Assembly (NCBI GenBank): GCA_022844565.1
Contig: JALHLK010000033.1
Span: 1 to 57,430, forward strand
Source: Saprospiraceae bacterium
GTDB lineage: Bacteria; Bacteroidota; Bacteroidia; Chitinophagales; Saprospiraceae
DNA: 57,430 nt
Direction: 5' to 3'
Shown: one piece after another, positions 45,533-54,587 of the stretch
Layout: each line of letters starts with the position of its first letter
How positions within the stretch are numbered: position 1 is the first letter of the stretch
Notes under the pieces: generated by a model
The model's input: only the letters and a program-made list of their open reading frames with translations
The model's database searches: none
What the model was told of the DNA's origin: nothing
Program-made: the position numbers and the translations under genes

Positions 45533-45910
45533 ATGTCAATAATAAAAACACCGTTGCTTTTTGCTGGTTCACTTGGTGAAAAATACTTGTGTGCCCTTTA
45601 TGATTCGGAGGCCAATCTATCTTGTATTCATCCAGATGCATTAGAAAATTTAGAAACCCCTGTTTCTCTTGGAAGAACAAGAATGATAGGAACCGCAGCT
45701 GAAGGTCACTTTATTGAGGTAAATGAGGCTGTGAGATTAGATTTTTACATAGACGATATCTTGCTTTCTGATGAATTTCTGGTAATACCAGGATTGAGTG
45801 AAGAAGCAATTATTGGTGCAGCTACCATGCAAAAGTGGCGAATCAAATTGGACTTTGAGACTGATCAAGCAATTGTAGATCCCAAAGTGGCTAAAATGCA
45901 GTTGGTTTAA
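45533..45910 (+). CDS. Retropepsin-like protein, copy 2 (active site DSE)
   Basis: A tandem duplicate of the previous gene, 125 residues and 123 identical. The two differences are both at the active site: Tyr20 to Cys and Cys26 to Glu, giving YDSEANLSC. The coding bases differ further at about 15 mostly synonymous sites, so the copies have been separate for some time while most of the protein stayed fixed. It lies 19 bases after copy 1. Whether Asp24 still works without the Gly is unknown. Confidence 0.7.
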   Translation: MSIIKTPLLFAGSLGEKYLCALYDSEANLSCIHPDALENLETPVSLGRTRMIGTAAEGHFIEVNEAVRLDFYIDDILLSDEFLVIPGLSEEAIIGAATMQKWRIKLDFETDQAIVDPKVAKMQLV

Positions 45911-45977
45911 TCAATAATACTGTTACCAGAAAACTTATTAAGTAATTACTTCGTTTAAATTTTAAAATATAAAAATA

Positions 45978-46298
45978 ATGAAAAATATCTTATTAATTTT
46001 TGTTCTTAGCTTAGGTCTGTCTACCATGTATGGACAAACTTCGAGTATTGATACCAAATCCGAAACCACAAATACTACAATGAAAACTGTAAAAATAAAA
46101 GTTGATGGAATGTCCTGTCAGCAGATGTGTGCAAACGGTATTGATAAAAAATTGAAATCCACCGATGGAATCAAGTCAAGCAAAACTACTTTAGAATCAG
46201 GTATGAGTATTGTTACCTTTGATGCTTCAAAAATATCTTCTAAAGAAATTGTTACCATGATAGAAGAAAGAAAATACAAAGCTAAGGTAATAAAGTAA
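45978..46298 (+). CDS. Heavy-metal-associated domain protein, exported
   Basis: A 106-residue protein with a signal peptide (1-20, ending MYGQ) and an HMA-type fold (about 36-106). The metal-binding motif is GMSCQQMCANGI, where Cys47 and Cys51 are separated by three residues, not the usual two. A CX3C form is found in some Bacteroidota HMA proteins (I recall CEIGCA-type motifs), so this is a variant. It may bind copper or another soft metal in the periplasm. It follows the retropepsin-like pair by 67 bases but no partner ATPase is near. Confidence 0.75.
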   Translation: MKNILLIFVLSLGLSTMYGQTSSIDTKSETTNTTMKTVKIKVDGMSCQQMCANGIDKKLKSTDGIKSSKTTLESGMSIVTFDASKISSKEIVTMIEERKYKAKVIK

Positions 46299-46526
46299 CT
46301 GAAGTATCGGAGATGTTTTCAATATTCAAATTTTCACATGTTGGAAATTTTCAAATGTTGAGAATCATAACAATAAAAAAAGAAATATCCCTTGTTTTAA
46401 AAGGGCCTAGCATTATGATTAGGGCTGTTGCACATTAATATTATGTGTTTCATGTGTTTAAGATTACAGAACAACGTCAGAAAACATTTGGGCTGTATCA
46501 CATGGTTACGAAGAAATCAGTTTTTA

Positions 46527-47864
46527 TTATCCTTGAAATCCCTTCATATTTTGCATCATTTGGCCCATACCTTTGCCTGTGCTCATCATGTGCATCATCT
46601 TTTTCATCTGATCAAACTGCTTTACAAACATATTAATTTCATGGATAGACTTGCCACTTCCCGTTGCGATTCTCTTTTTGCGGCTCATATTTAGCAATTC
46701 TGGATTACCTCTTTCATCGGGTGTCATACTTTGAATAATGGCCTCAACTTTTGAAAAAGCAGAATCATCAATGTCTACATCCTTTGTGAGTTTACTCATT
46801 CCTGGAATCATACCCATCAAAGACTTGATATCTCCCATCTTCTTGATTTGTTGAAGTTGGCTATAGAAATCGTTAAAGTCAAACTTATTTTTCTTGATTT
46901 TTTTCTCAAGTTTTTTAGCCTCTACTTCATCAAACTGTTCTTGAGCTTTTTCTACAAAAGAAACGATATCGCCCATTCCCAAGATACGTTGAGCCATACG
47001 CTCAGGATGGAATACGTCGAGTGCATCCATTTTCTCACCAGTACTGATGAATTTTATAGGTTTACCAACCGTATATTTTACAGAAAGCGCTGCACCACCC
47101 CTCGTGTCACCATCGAGTTTGGTTAGTACTACCCCATCAAAATTTAATCTATCATTAAATGCTTTAGCTGTATTTACAGCATCTTGCCCCGTCATAGCAT
47201 CTACAACGAATAATGTTTCATTAGGCAGAATGGCATTCTTTACAGCTTCGATTTCTTTCATCATTGATTCGTCAATGGCCAAACGACCAGCTGTATCGAC
47301 GATTACCACATCATATTTTTCAGCTTGACCTTGGGCCACCGCTCTTAAAGCTATATCAACAGGATTTTTACTTTCTATATCTTTGAAGATTCCTGCACCT
47401 ACTGACTCTGCTAAAACAGTAAGTTGGTCTATTGCCGCTGGTCTATATACATCACAAGCAGCAAGTAATACTTTAAGGTTTTTCTTTTCTTTAAGATACT
47501 TTGCTAATTTTCCAGTAAAAGTTGTCTTACCTGACCCTTGAAGTCCAGCTATTAACACTACACCAGGATTGCCTTTGATATTGATACCTGCAGCCTGACC
47601 ACCCATCAAGGCAATCATTTCATCCTGTACGATTTTGACCATCAATTCACCTGGCTTGACAGCTTTTAGGATGTTCTCCGTACCAAGTGCTTTATCTTTT
47701 ACCTTATCTGTAAATTCTTTAGCTATCGTATAGTTGACGTCAGCTGCAACTAAAGCACGTCTTATTTCTTTAACAGTTGAGGCAATATTAATTTCTGTTA
47801 ATCGAGCATTCCCTGATAACGACCTTAGAGCACCATCCAGTTTTTCACTTAAACTTTCAAACAT
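46527..47864 (-). CDS. ffh: Signal recognition particle protein Ffh
   Basis: The GTPase that recognises signal sequences and targets ribosomes to the membrane. The 445 residues have the N domain, then GTPase motifs GLQGSGKTTFTGKLA, DTAGRLAIDESMM and TKLDGDTRGGA, and a Met-rich M domain with SRKKRIATGSG and the C-terminal MMHMMSTGKGMGQMMQNM. Length is normal. TAAATTTG (minus strand, 47881-47888) just upstream could be its -7 element. Confidence 0.97.
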   Translation of the reverse strand: MFESLSEKLDGALRSLSGNARLTEINIASTVKEIRRALVAADVNYTIAKEFTDKVKDKALGTENILKAVKPGELMVKIVQDEMIALMGGQAAGINIKGNPGVVLIAGLQGSGKTTFTGKLAKYLKEKKNLKVLLAACDVYRPAAIDQLTVLAESVGAGIFKDIESKNPVDIALRAVAQGQAEKYDVVIVDTAGRLAIDESMMKEIEAVKNAILPNETLFVVDAMTGQDAVNTAKAFNDRLNFDGVVLTKLDGDTRGGAALSVKYTVGKPIKFISTGEKMDALDVFHPERMAQRILGMGDIVSFVEKAQEQFDEVEAKKLEKKIKKNKFDFNDFYSQLQQIKKMGDIKSLMGMIPGMSKLTKDVDIDDSAFSKVEAIIQSMTPDERGNPELLNMSRKKRIATGSGKSIHEINMFVKQFDQMKKMMHMMSTGKGMGQMMQNMKGFQG

Positions 47865-48064
47865 CTTTTACAATTTTGCGCAAATTTAATCAAAGATCAA
47901 GCAAATCATTAATTATTTTAGAAGGTATTTGAATTAAATAACAATTTTCATCAAAATTTTTTCTTTTATCTCAACTAAATTTCTGCTTAAATGATTAAAA
48001 AACAGTCAATAAAATCGCATATTTTTTAGTCAAACAATGTTTTGAATAATCATTTGAACGTTTT

Positions 48065-48108
48065 GTATTGACGAAGGTTGGGGCGATAGCCCCAATTTCC
48101 GTCAATAC
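48065..48108. repeat. Large interrupted hairpin between ffh and the unknown gene
   Basis: GTATTGACG (48065-48073) pairs with CGTCAATAC (48100-48108), and TGGGGC/GCCCCA pair inside around loop GATA, with an internal loop of 5 and 5 bases. No T-run follows on either strand, so it is not a simple terminator. It lies just beyond the stop of the 195-residue gene. Confidence 0.75.
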
Positions 48109-48125
48109 TGTGTTGAGCGTTCGCT

Positions 48126-48713
48126 TTACTCTTTATCAAGAGGATTCCAAGTTATTCCAATATACTCGTAAAAAGGAAGTATATGCTCAATAGGGTATTC
48201 AATTAGTTCTTTTTCAGTACCAACTACTTTAGTCTTTTTTCCATTTTTCTCAGCTTCAAATTCGTAATAATTATTTCCGCCAATAAGTGTGTTTTGTAGT
48301 GTTTGAATATTGGTATAATTATCAATGATAAGTTTGTTTATAACTTCAATTTCAGTTTTCCCAACTTGTGAATCATCATAATCTTTCGAATTAATAGTTG
48401 CAAATTCAATATGCCATCCGCAATATGTTTCATATAAACTATCAATCGACATTTTAGAAAAATCAATGCCAATGAAACACCATGTAATTGGTCCTGTAAA
48501 TCCGATATATTCATCGTCATCTACTCTAAATTTAACTAAAGCACATCTTTCAGGCTGTTTTGTTGGCCATGACAAATCTCTTTCATCAAAAATTTCTATT
48601 GAGTCTGGTTTTTTATTAAACTCCATTGGATGTTCAATCCAATCTAACATTTTTGTTATTAGAGGATTTTGATTAGACTCTTCCTTCTTTTTAAATAAGT
48701 CAAATACTCCCAT
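48126..48713 (-). CDS. Hypothetical protein, 195 residues
   Basis: I do not recognise this family. The soluble protein has no signal peptide. It starts MGVFDLFKKKEE, has an acidic middle, DDDEYIGFTGPITWCFIG, and CGWHIEFATINSKD, and ends HILPFYEYIGITWNPLDKE. The N-terminal DLFKKKE stretch is typical of small bacterial proteins with short linkers, including immunity-type proteins, but no toxin is near. It is flanked by the perfect 10-bp inverted repeat TGTTGAGCGT at 48111-48120 and 48732-48741, which suggests an inserted cassette. Confidence 0.6.
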   Translation of the reverse strand: MGVFDLFKKKEESNQNPLITKMLDWIEHPMEFNKKPDSIEIFDERDLSWPTKQPERCALVKFRVDDDEYIGFTGPITWCFIGIDFSKMSIDSLYETYCGWHIEFATINSKDYDDSQVGKTEIEVINKLIIDNYTNIQTLQNTLIGGNNYYEFEAEKNGKKTKVVGTEKELIEYPIEHILPFYEYIGITWNPLDKE

Positions 48714-48881
48714 ATATGTTTTTTTTAAGTGACGCTCAACATCTTTCTATACACCATTATGACGCATATTTCATAAGTAAAACTAAGACTCTTTCTTCAA
48801 ATATCAAAATCATTCAAAAGACTTTTTGTATCTTTTTTCATTTGGTCTGTTATAGGCGTGTAGATTTGGGTAGTTTCTAAC

Positions 48882-49031
48882 TTAAAGAGTAGACTTAGAT
48901 ACTCCCTGTCGAATCCAACGGGCTAAAAGACTTAAGGTATGAACAATTGTATTCTCATCATCACTCGATGTTCTAACGGCTGCCTTTAATACATTTTGTA
49001 CACTTCTATTAGTAATCGCTTCATGTCTCAT
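48882..49031 (-). CDS. Small hypothetical protein, 49 residues
   Basis: ATG at 49031 to TAA at 48882. Composition is balanced and includes RHEAITNRSVQNVLKAAV and LSLLARWIRQG, which look like an amphipathic helical fragment. It may be the C-terminal remnant of a larger gene. No neighbour on this strand supports it. Confidence 0.35.
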   Translation of the reverse strand: MRHEAITNRSVQNVLKAAVRTSSDDENTIVHTLSLLARWIRQGVSKSTL

Positions 49032-49097
49032 TTACATAAAAATCAATAAGTTATAAATATTTAGCATGCCTTTTTCGGATTAATGTTGGAGACAATG

Positions 49098-49256
49098 CTA
49101 CATCTTCGTTTGTAATTTCAAACTATTTATTTTCAAATATTCTAAAATTTGTTTATTTGTTTTTCCTATTAAATCTTTAGAAATCTTTTCTTTGATTTCT
49201 CTAAATGTCTTGACAGTGTCAAATTCCTTTTCTGTTATTTGCTCTTTAATTTTCAT
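49098..49256 (-). CDS. Small hypothetical protein, 52 residues
   Basis: ATG at 49256, TAG at 49098. The protein is highly charged and helical (KEQITEKEFDTVKTFREI, then KQILEYLKINSLKLQ), similar in style to small antitoxin-like proteins, which is inference. Its start overlaps the end of the frame at 49246-49389 by 11 bases, as in a translationally coupled pair. Confidence 0.45.
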   Translation of the reverse strand: MKIKEQITEKEFDTVKTFREIKEKISKDLIGKTNKQILEYLKINSLKLQTKM

Positions 49257-49389
49257 ATTCTATAATTTCTTTTGGTGACCTAATTTCCAATGATATATAA
49301 TTCATTTTCAAATTTACAGAAAGTAAAATGTTTGTTTCATCGATATCTGTTTGCCTATGCAGCAAATTTACACAATTTATTCCTTTCAT
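49246..49389 (-). CDS. Small hypothetical protein, 47 residues
   Basis: ATG at 49389 to TAA at 49246, with the open frame extending about 20 codons further upstream. It includes CVNLLHRQTDIDETNILL and SLEIRSPKEIIEYEN. No family recognised. Overlap with the next frame suggests an operon of two small genes or decayed remains. Confidence 0.35.
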   Translation of the reverse strand: MKGINCVNLLHRQTDIDETNILLSVNLKMNYISLEIRSPKEIIEYEN

Positions 49390-49555
49390 GCAATAAATAT
49401 TACTTATCAAATCCAACGGGCCTTCTAAAATAGAATACTCTTTGCTTTTTTACACATTTGCTCTGAATCTCTGTCAAATTAAACAAATTGACCTCTTGTA
49501 GAATTTAATAATCCTAAGAAATCATTTTTTAGGTAAAATCAATTTTTAAAAAATA

Positions 49556-49589
49556 TTTGCCTAATTCGTTTGACCAATTCATATCTTTG
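49556..49589 (+). promoter_or_regulatory. Promoter of metH, abutting the start codon
   Basis: TTTG (49556-49559), 22 bases, then TATCTTTG (49582-49589), and the ATG at 49594. The leader would be very short or absent. This rules out the in-frame TTG at 49570 as start, because it would lie upstream of the transcription start. Confidence 0.6.
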
Positions 49590-49593
49590 CAAG

Positions 49594-52500
49594 ATGATAA
49601 AAAGTACTATATATAAAGCTTTAGAGAAAAGAATCCTAGTATTAGACGGTGCTATGGGTACTATGATTCAAAGGTACAATCTTCAGGACGCAGATTACAG
49701 GGGTGAACGGTTCAGGTTGTGGCCTCATGATATAAAAGGAAATAACGACTTACTTTCGATCACAAAGCCCGAAGTTATTTTTGACATACATTGTCAATAC
49801 CTTGAGGCGGGTGCTGACATTATAGAGACCAATACATTTAGTGGTACATCGATAGCAATGACTGACTACCATATGGAAGACTTGGTGTATGAACTCAATT
49901 TAGAGAGCGCAAAAATTGCAAAGCGTGCATGTGAAAAATACAATCAATTAACACCTGAAAAGCCGAGATTTGTAGCAGGATCTCTGGGCCCCACGAATAG
50001 ATTAGCATCCATGTCTCCAGATGTAAATAATCCAGGATTTAGAGCAATAAATTTTGATCAATTGGTCGAAGCTTACACAGAACAAACCAGAGGACTTTTA
50101 GATGGAGGAGTAGACTTACTATTGATAGAAACTGTAACGGATACGCTAAATTGCAAAGCAGCAATCTACGCTATCAAAGAAGAAATTAGAAAAAGAGAAA
50201 AAGCTGGTACATTGACAGTAGAAGTCCCACTCATGGTCTCTGGTACTATCACTGACCAATCTGGTAGAACTTTGACTGGGCAGACCGCTGAAGCCTTTTT
50301 TATATCCGTAGCCCACGGAGATTTACTATCGATAGGTATCAATTGTGCTCTTGGTGCACGAGCGATGAAGCCTTATATTGGTGAATTATCGAGAAAAGCG
50401 GATTGCTTTGTGAGTGTCTATCCGAATGCAGGTTTACCTAATGAAATGGGGCAATATGACGAAGATGCCAAATTTATGGGTGAGCAATTACGTGAATTTT
50501 TGGAAGAAGGATACGTCAATATCTTAGGAGGATGTTGTGGCACAACTCCTGATCATATAAGAGAATTTGCCAGAATAGCAGCTGAATACTCACCTAGAAT
50601 AGTACCTGAGATCACAAAAAATCTTAGATTATCAGGTTTAGAACCTATAGAGTTGACTCAAGAAGTGGGTTTTATCAATGTAGGTGAACGAACAAATGTG
50701 ACAGGCTCAGCAAAGTTTTTGAAACTTATAAAAAACGACCAATTTGACGAAGCGATAAGCATAGCTTTAGATCAAGTAGAAGGAGGTGCCAATGTCATCG
50801 ATATCAATATGGACGAAGGCATGTTAGACGGAGCAGAAAGCATGACTCGTTTTTTAAACTTGATAGCTTCAGAGCCTGATATTGCAAAAATACCTGTGAT
50901 GGTTGACTCGTCAAAATGGGAAATCATATTGGCAGGATTAAAATGTCTGCAAGGCAAAGGGGTAGTAAATTCCATTAGTTTAAAAAGTGGTGAGGCAGAA
51001 TTTATCGAACAAGCTAGAATCGTGAGAGATTTTGGAGCAGCTGTGATCGTCATGGCGTTTGATGAATTAGGGCAAGCAGACAATACAGCAAGAAGAATCG
51101 AAATTGTAAAGAGAAGTTATGACATTTTAGTTGATGTTGTTGGATTCCCACCTCAGGATATAATTTTTGATTTAAATATTTTCCCGATAGCGACAGGTAT
51201 GGAAGAGCATAGAATAAATGCTGTTTCTTTCTTTGAAGCAACGACGTGGGTTAAAGAAAATCTGCCTCACGCACATATCAGTGGTGGGGTTAGTAATGTT
51301 TCTTTTTCTTTTAGAGGTAATAATATGGTGAGAGAGGCGATACACTCAGCCTTTTTGTACCATGGCAGGAAAGCAGGTATGGATATGGGAATTGTAAACC
51401 CAACAATGCTTGAAGTATATGACAATATTCCTAAAGACCTCCTTGAAAAGGTAGAAGATGTATTACTAAATAGAACAGATGATGCTACCGAAGTAATGAT
51501 AGATTATGCTGAACAACTCAAGGGTACCAGCAAAATTCAAACCCAAGAAATTGCAGAATGGAGATCGTGGCCAGTCAACAAAAGGATCGAACATGCTTTG
51601 GTAAAAGGTATCGTAGAATTTGTAAACGAAGATATTGAAGAAGCAAGACAAGTATTGATAAGACCCCTAAAAGTGATCGAAGGTCCTTTGATGGATGGAA
51701 TGAATGTGGTAGGTGACTTATTTGGCTCTGGCAAAATGTTCCTCCCTCAAGTTGTAAAATCTGCTAGGGTGATGAAAAGTGCAGTTGCATACTTACTACC
51801 CTATTTAGATGCAGAAAAACTAGCTACTGGAGACACATCAACTAACCAAGGAAAAATCCTTCTTGCAACGGTAAAAGGTGATGTTCACGATATTGGCAAA
51901 AACATTGTGGGAGTAGTTCTTGCTTGCAATAATTTTGAAATTATTGACCTAGGTGTGATGGTACCTGCAGAAAAAATCATAGCTGCAGCAATAGAACATA
52001 ATGTCGACATCATAGGTCTGAGTGGACTGATCACACCATCTTTAGACGAAATGGTGTATTTTGCCAAAGAAATGGAAAAACGTAAAATGACCATTCCTTT
52101 ACTCATCGGAGGGGCTACTACATCTAGAGTCCATACTGCAGTTAAAATCGACCCCTACTACTCAGGTCCTGTTGTTCATGTGTTGGATGCCTCTAAATCT
52201 GTGCCCGTAGCTTCCAATCTGTTAAGTGTAGATCTTAAGGAGGATTATGTAAGTTCGGTAAAAGAAGACTACGCAAAATTTCGTGAAGAATATGCCAATA
52301 GACAAACTGACAAATCGTATATAAAAATAGACGAAGCCAGAAAGAACAAGTTTGCCATTGACTGGCAAAATGAGACGCCTGCTGTACCAACCTTTTTGGG
52401 GACCAAAGTATTTGAAGATTATGACTTGGCAAAAGTAGCTGATTTTATAGATTGGACACCATTCTTTCAATCTTGGGACTTACACGGAAGATATCCAAAA

Positions 52501-53328
52501 ATATTGAAAGACGATATCGTTGGTGTTGAAGCCACTTCGCTCTTTAATGATGCACAAAACATGCTTAAAAAGCTCATCGATGAGAAACTTTTGACTCTTA
52601 AAGCAGTAGTTGGTTTCTGGCCGGCCAATACAATGAATGATGATACCATTGAAACCTATGAATTTGAATTTACAAATGGTACAGTAAATCAATATTCTGA
52701 AAAGAGAGGAAAAGTTCTTGCATCATTTCCACAATTAAGGCAGCAAGGTAAGAAAGGAGCAGGTGTGCCTAATATTTCATTGGCTGATTTTATTGCTCCA
52801 AAAGAATCCGGTAAAAATGATTATTTAGGTGGATTTGCAGTTACGGTATTTGGGGCAGAGGAGCTTGCAAAAAAATATGAAGAAGCACTTGACGATTATA
52901 ATTCGATCATGGTTAAAGCACTGGCAGATAGATTTGCAGAGGCTTTTACGGAACATTTACACAAAAGAGTTAGGACTGAATGGTGGGCATATGATGCGAA
53001 TGAAAATTTAGAGAACGAAGATTTAATCCGAGAGAAATACAAAGGTATCAGACCCGCACCTGGTTATCCTGCTTGTCCTGACCATACGCTGAAGATAGAG
53101 CTTTTTAAAATCCTTGATGCCACTAATAAAATTGATGTGGTACTCACTGAGAATTTAGCTATGTATCCCGCTTCTTCGGTAAGTGGCTTCTTTTTTGCAC
53201 ACCCTCAAAGCAAGTATTTTGGTTTAGGAAAAATAGAAAAAGATCAAGTAGAAGCTTTCTGTGAAGTGAAGAAAATGAATATTGAAGATGCAGAGCGATG
53301 GTTGTCGCCTGTGCTTAATTATGGGTAA
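49594..53328 (+). CDS. metH: Cobalamin-dependent methionine synthase
   Basis: The enzyme moves a methyl group from methyltetrahydrofolate via cobalamin to homocysteine. Starting at ATG 49594 it has 1244 residues. The homocysteine domain has Cys251 (NCALGA) and Cys313-Cys314 (GGCCGT) as zinc ligands. The pterin domain starts near 350 ([11 protein letters not shown]). The cobalamin domain carries GDVHDIGKN with His765 binding cobalt, followed by [14 protein letters not shown]. The C-terminal activation domain ends with [15 protein letters not shown]. Full length, no break. No cobalamin riboswitch was found upstream. It works with the one-carbon gene fhs of this window. Confidence 0.98.
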   Translation: MIKSTIYKALEKRILVLDGAMGTMIQRYNLQDADYRGERFRLWPHDIKGNNDLLSITKPEVIFDIHCQYLEAGADIIETNTFSGTSIAMTDYHMEDLVYELNLESAKIAKRACEKYNQLTPEKPRFVAGSLGPTNRLASMSPDVNNPGFRAINFDQLVEAYTEQTRGLLDGGVDLLLIETVTDTLNCKAAIYAIKEEIRKREKAGTLTVEVPLMVSGTITDQSGRTLTGQTAEAFFISVAHGDLLSIGINCALGARAMKPYIGELSRKADCFVSVYPNAGLPNEMGQYDEDAKFMGEQLREFLEEGYVNILGGCCGTTPDHIREFARIAAEYSPRIVPEITKNLRLSGLEPIELTQEVGFINVGERTNVTGSAKFLKLIKNDQFDEAISIALDQVEGGANVIDINMDEGMLDGAESMTRFLNLIASEPDIAKIPVMVDSSKWEIILAGLKCLQGKGVVNSISLKSGEAEFIEQARIVRDFGAAVIVMAFDELGQADNTARRIEIVKRSYDILVDVVGFPPQDIIFDLNIFPIATGMEEHRINAVSFFEATTWVKENLPHAHISGGVSNVSFSFRGNNMVREAIHSAFLYHGRKAGMDMGIVNPTMLEVYDNIPKDLLEKVEDVLLNRTDDATEVMIDYAEQLKGTSKIQTQEIAEWRSWPVNKRIEHALVKGIVEFVNEDIEEARQVLIRPLKVIEGPLMDGMNVVGDLFGSGKMFLPQVVKSARVMKSAVAYLLPYLDAEKLATGDTSTNQGKILLATVKGDVHDIGKNIVGVVLACNNFEIIDLGVMVPAEKIIAAAIEHNVDIIGLSGLITPSLDEMVYFAKEMEKRKMTIPLLIGGATTSRVHTAVKIDPYYSGPVVHVLDASKSVPVASNLLSVDLKEDYVSSVKEDYAKFREEYANRQTDKSYIKIDEARKNKFAIDWQNETPAVPTFLGTKVFEDYDLAKVADFIDWTPFFQSWDLHGRYPKILKDDIVGVEATSLFNDAQNMLKKLIDEKLLTLKAVVGFWPANTMNDDTIETYEFEFTNGTVNQYSEKRGKVLASFPQLRQQGKKGAGVPNISLADFIAPKESGKNDYLGGFAVTVFGAEELAKKYEEALDDYNSIMVKALADRFAEAFTEHLHKRVRTEWWAYDANENLENEDLIREKYKGIRPAPGYPACPDHTLKIELFKILDATNKIDVVLTENLAMYPASSVSGFFFAHPQSKYFGLGKIEKDQVEAFCEVKKMNIEDAERWLSPVLNYG

Positions 53329-53373
53329 TAAACCATTCTCACAAATTATTTTTCACTTGCAATCAAAATAGCG

Positions 53374-53381
53374 TATATTTG
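53374..53381 (+). promoter_or_regulatory. Possible -7 element of the plug-domain gene
   Basis: TATATTTG fits TAnnTTTG, 78 bases before the ATG at 53459. The nearest upstream TTG is only 14 bases away. Confidence 0.4.
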
Positions 53382-53458
53382 TAGTAGGAGTATCTAAAGT
53401 TTACTTAACGGCAGTGCTCCAAAGGTGTACAAATGTTAAATTGAAAAAAACAAAGCAG

Positions 53459-54139
53459 ATGAAATTCAAATTATTGATTCTATTAAACTTTATAACTTTC
53501 GTTGTTTTTTGCCAAAGCAAAATAACAGGAGAAATTTTTGAAGCAGATTCTGAAAAACCAATCGCAGCTGCTTTTGTGGTACAAGTAGGTAAAAATACTA
53601 AGCCAGTCATGACCGACAAGAATGGTCGATTTAAGATTTCAAATCTTGATAAAAAAGACACCTTAATGTTTACAGCAATTGGATTTACACCAACGATGAT
53701 TGAAGTAGGGTCAGCAAAAAAAATGAAAGTGTTATTGTCAAGAGAAGATAAACAAGAAATTGTAGACATTGGGTATGGAACCCAGAATTCGAAATCATTA
53801 ACTTCTTCTGTGGTAGTAGTAGAATCAGAAGATTTTAACAAGGTAGTTGCAGCTGATATTTATAGTTATTTAAGAGGGAAAATACCAGGATTACGTGTAG
53901 AAACTAATGGGCATTTGACACCAAAAGTAAGTTTACGAGGTTCTGGAAATTTTTCTAATTATTACGAACCGCTGATAGTGATAGATGGAGTTCAAAGAGC
54001 TTCATTGACAACTTTAGACCCTAATGATGTTAAATCTGTCACTGTTTTGAAAGATGCTTCTGCAGCTGCGATATATGGTAGTCAAGCAAATGGAGGTGTG
54101 ATCATTATTAAAACTAAGGGTAGGAAGCCGGAGAATTAG
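53459..54139 (+). CDS. SusC-like protein with plug domain but no beta-barrel
   Basis: A 226-residue exported protein (start ATG 53459; signal ending VVFCQ). It has a carboxypeptidase-like regulatory domain (about 20-100) and a plug domain with SLRGSGNFSNYYEPLIVIDG, quoted in part, and KDASAAAIYGSQANGGVIII. It then ends cleanly at KTKGRKPEN. Full SusC proteins are about 1000 residues, as in the gene at 1674-4835, so the whole barrel is absent. Because the stop is clean it may be a true short form, possibly a regulator or an accessory subunit. Longer start codons upstream add 15 residues and look less natural. Confidence 0.85.
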   Translation: MKFKLLILLNFITFVVFCQSKITGEIFEADSEKPIAAAFVVQVGKNTKPVMTDKNGRFKISNLDKKDTLMFTAIGFTPTMIEVGSAKKMKVLLSREDKQEIVDIGYGTQNSKSLTSSVVVVESEDFNKVVAADIYSYLRGKIPGLRVETNGHLTPKVSLRGSGNFSNYYEPLIVIDGVQRASLTTLDPNDVKSVTVLKDASAAAIYGSQANGGVIIIKTKGRKPEN

Positions 54140-54142
54140 TTA

Positions 54143-54181
54143 ATTAGGTGTTAGGTTTTAGGGATTAGGTGTTAGGTTTTA
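54143..54181 (+). repeat. Direct repeat of 18 bases, period 21
   Basis: ATTAGGTGTTAGGTTTTA occurs at 54143-54160 and 54164-54181, just past the plug-domain gene stop. Confidence 0.85.
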
Positions 54182-54357
54182 ATTGAAGGTGAAGTTAACA
54201 ATTTTTCATTTTTAAATTCCAATGGGTTCATTCCAACTATCTTTTTAAAAGCTTAATAAAAAGCTGTTTTTGAATTAAATCCTGATTCATAGGCTAATGC
54301 TTTAATCCTTGATGACTTTTTATGGGTATTAGATAATTGCCATATAATAGGTTTAAA
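54172..54357 (-). pseudogene. Remnant of an AraC-family regulator (C-terminal HTH)
   Basis: The minus strand encodes RIKALAYESGFNSKTAFY, then TAA, then AFKKIVGMNPLEFKNEK, the end of an AraC DNA-binding domain. The internal stop is in the position of the usual Arg/Lys in FYxAFKK. No N-terminal part exists; a stop at 54358 closes the frame upstream. It resembles the intact AraC gene at 55691. The remaining gap to 54588 shows nothing else. Confidence 0.7.
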
Positions 54358-54587
54358 TCAAATTAGATGATATATTTTTTGTAAGATAAGTTTAATGGAG
54401 AAAAGTTTCTATTATTTACCTATTTTAAAAAGCATTGTTTTATAAAATCAAAGTTTTAAGTGACTTGCAATACACTTCATAAAGAAAATTATTACAAAAT
54501 TTTCACCAGACAAAAAAATAGAGTAAACCTTTATAATTATTTACTATAATTGGCTTTTTATACTTCAACTTTGTATTCATAAAAGCA

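Larger units (their letters stand above)
48714..49555. other. 842-base region with only small ORFs
   Basis: Three short minus-strand frames are present (48882-49031, 49098-49256, 49246-49389), annotated separately. Two short matches AATCCAACGGGC lie at about 48914 and 49410. No RNA or repeat beyond this was seen. Confidence 0.5.

Noticed and set aside
49570-49593. TTG at 49570 as the metH start
   Set aside because: It lies upstream of the promoter's -7 box; ATG 49594 starts the conserved N-terminus.
49390-49593. Cobalamin riboswitch before metH
   Set aside because: No B12-box-like sequence or room for the structure between promoter and ATG was found.
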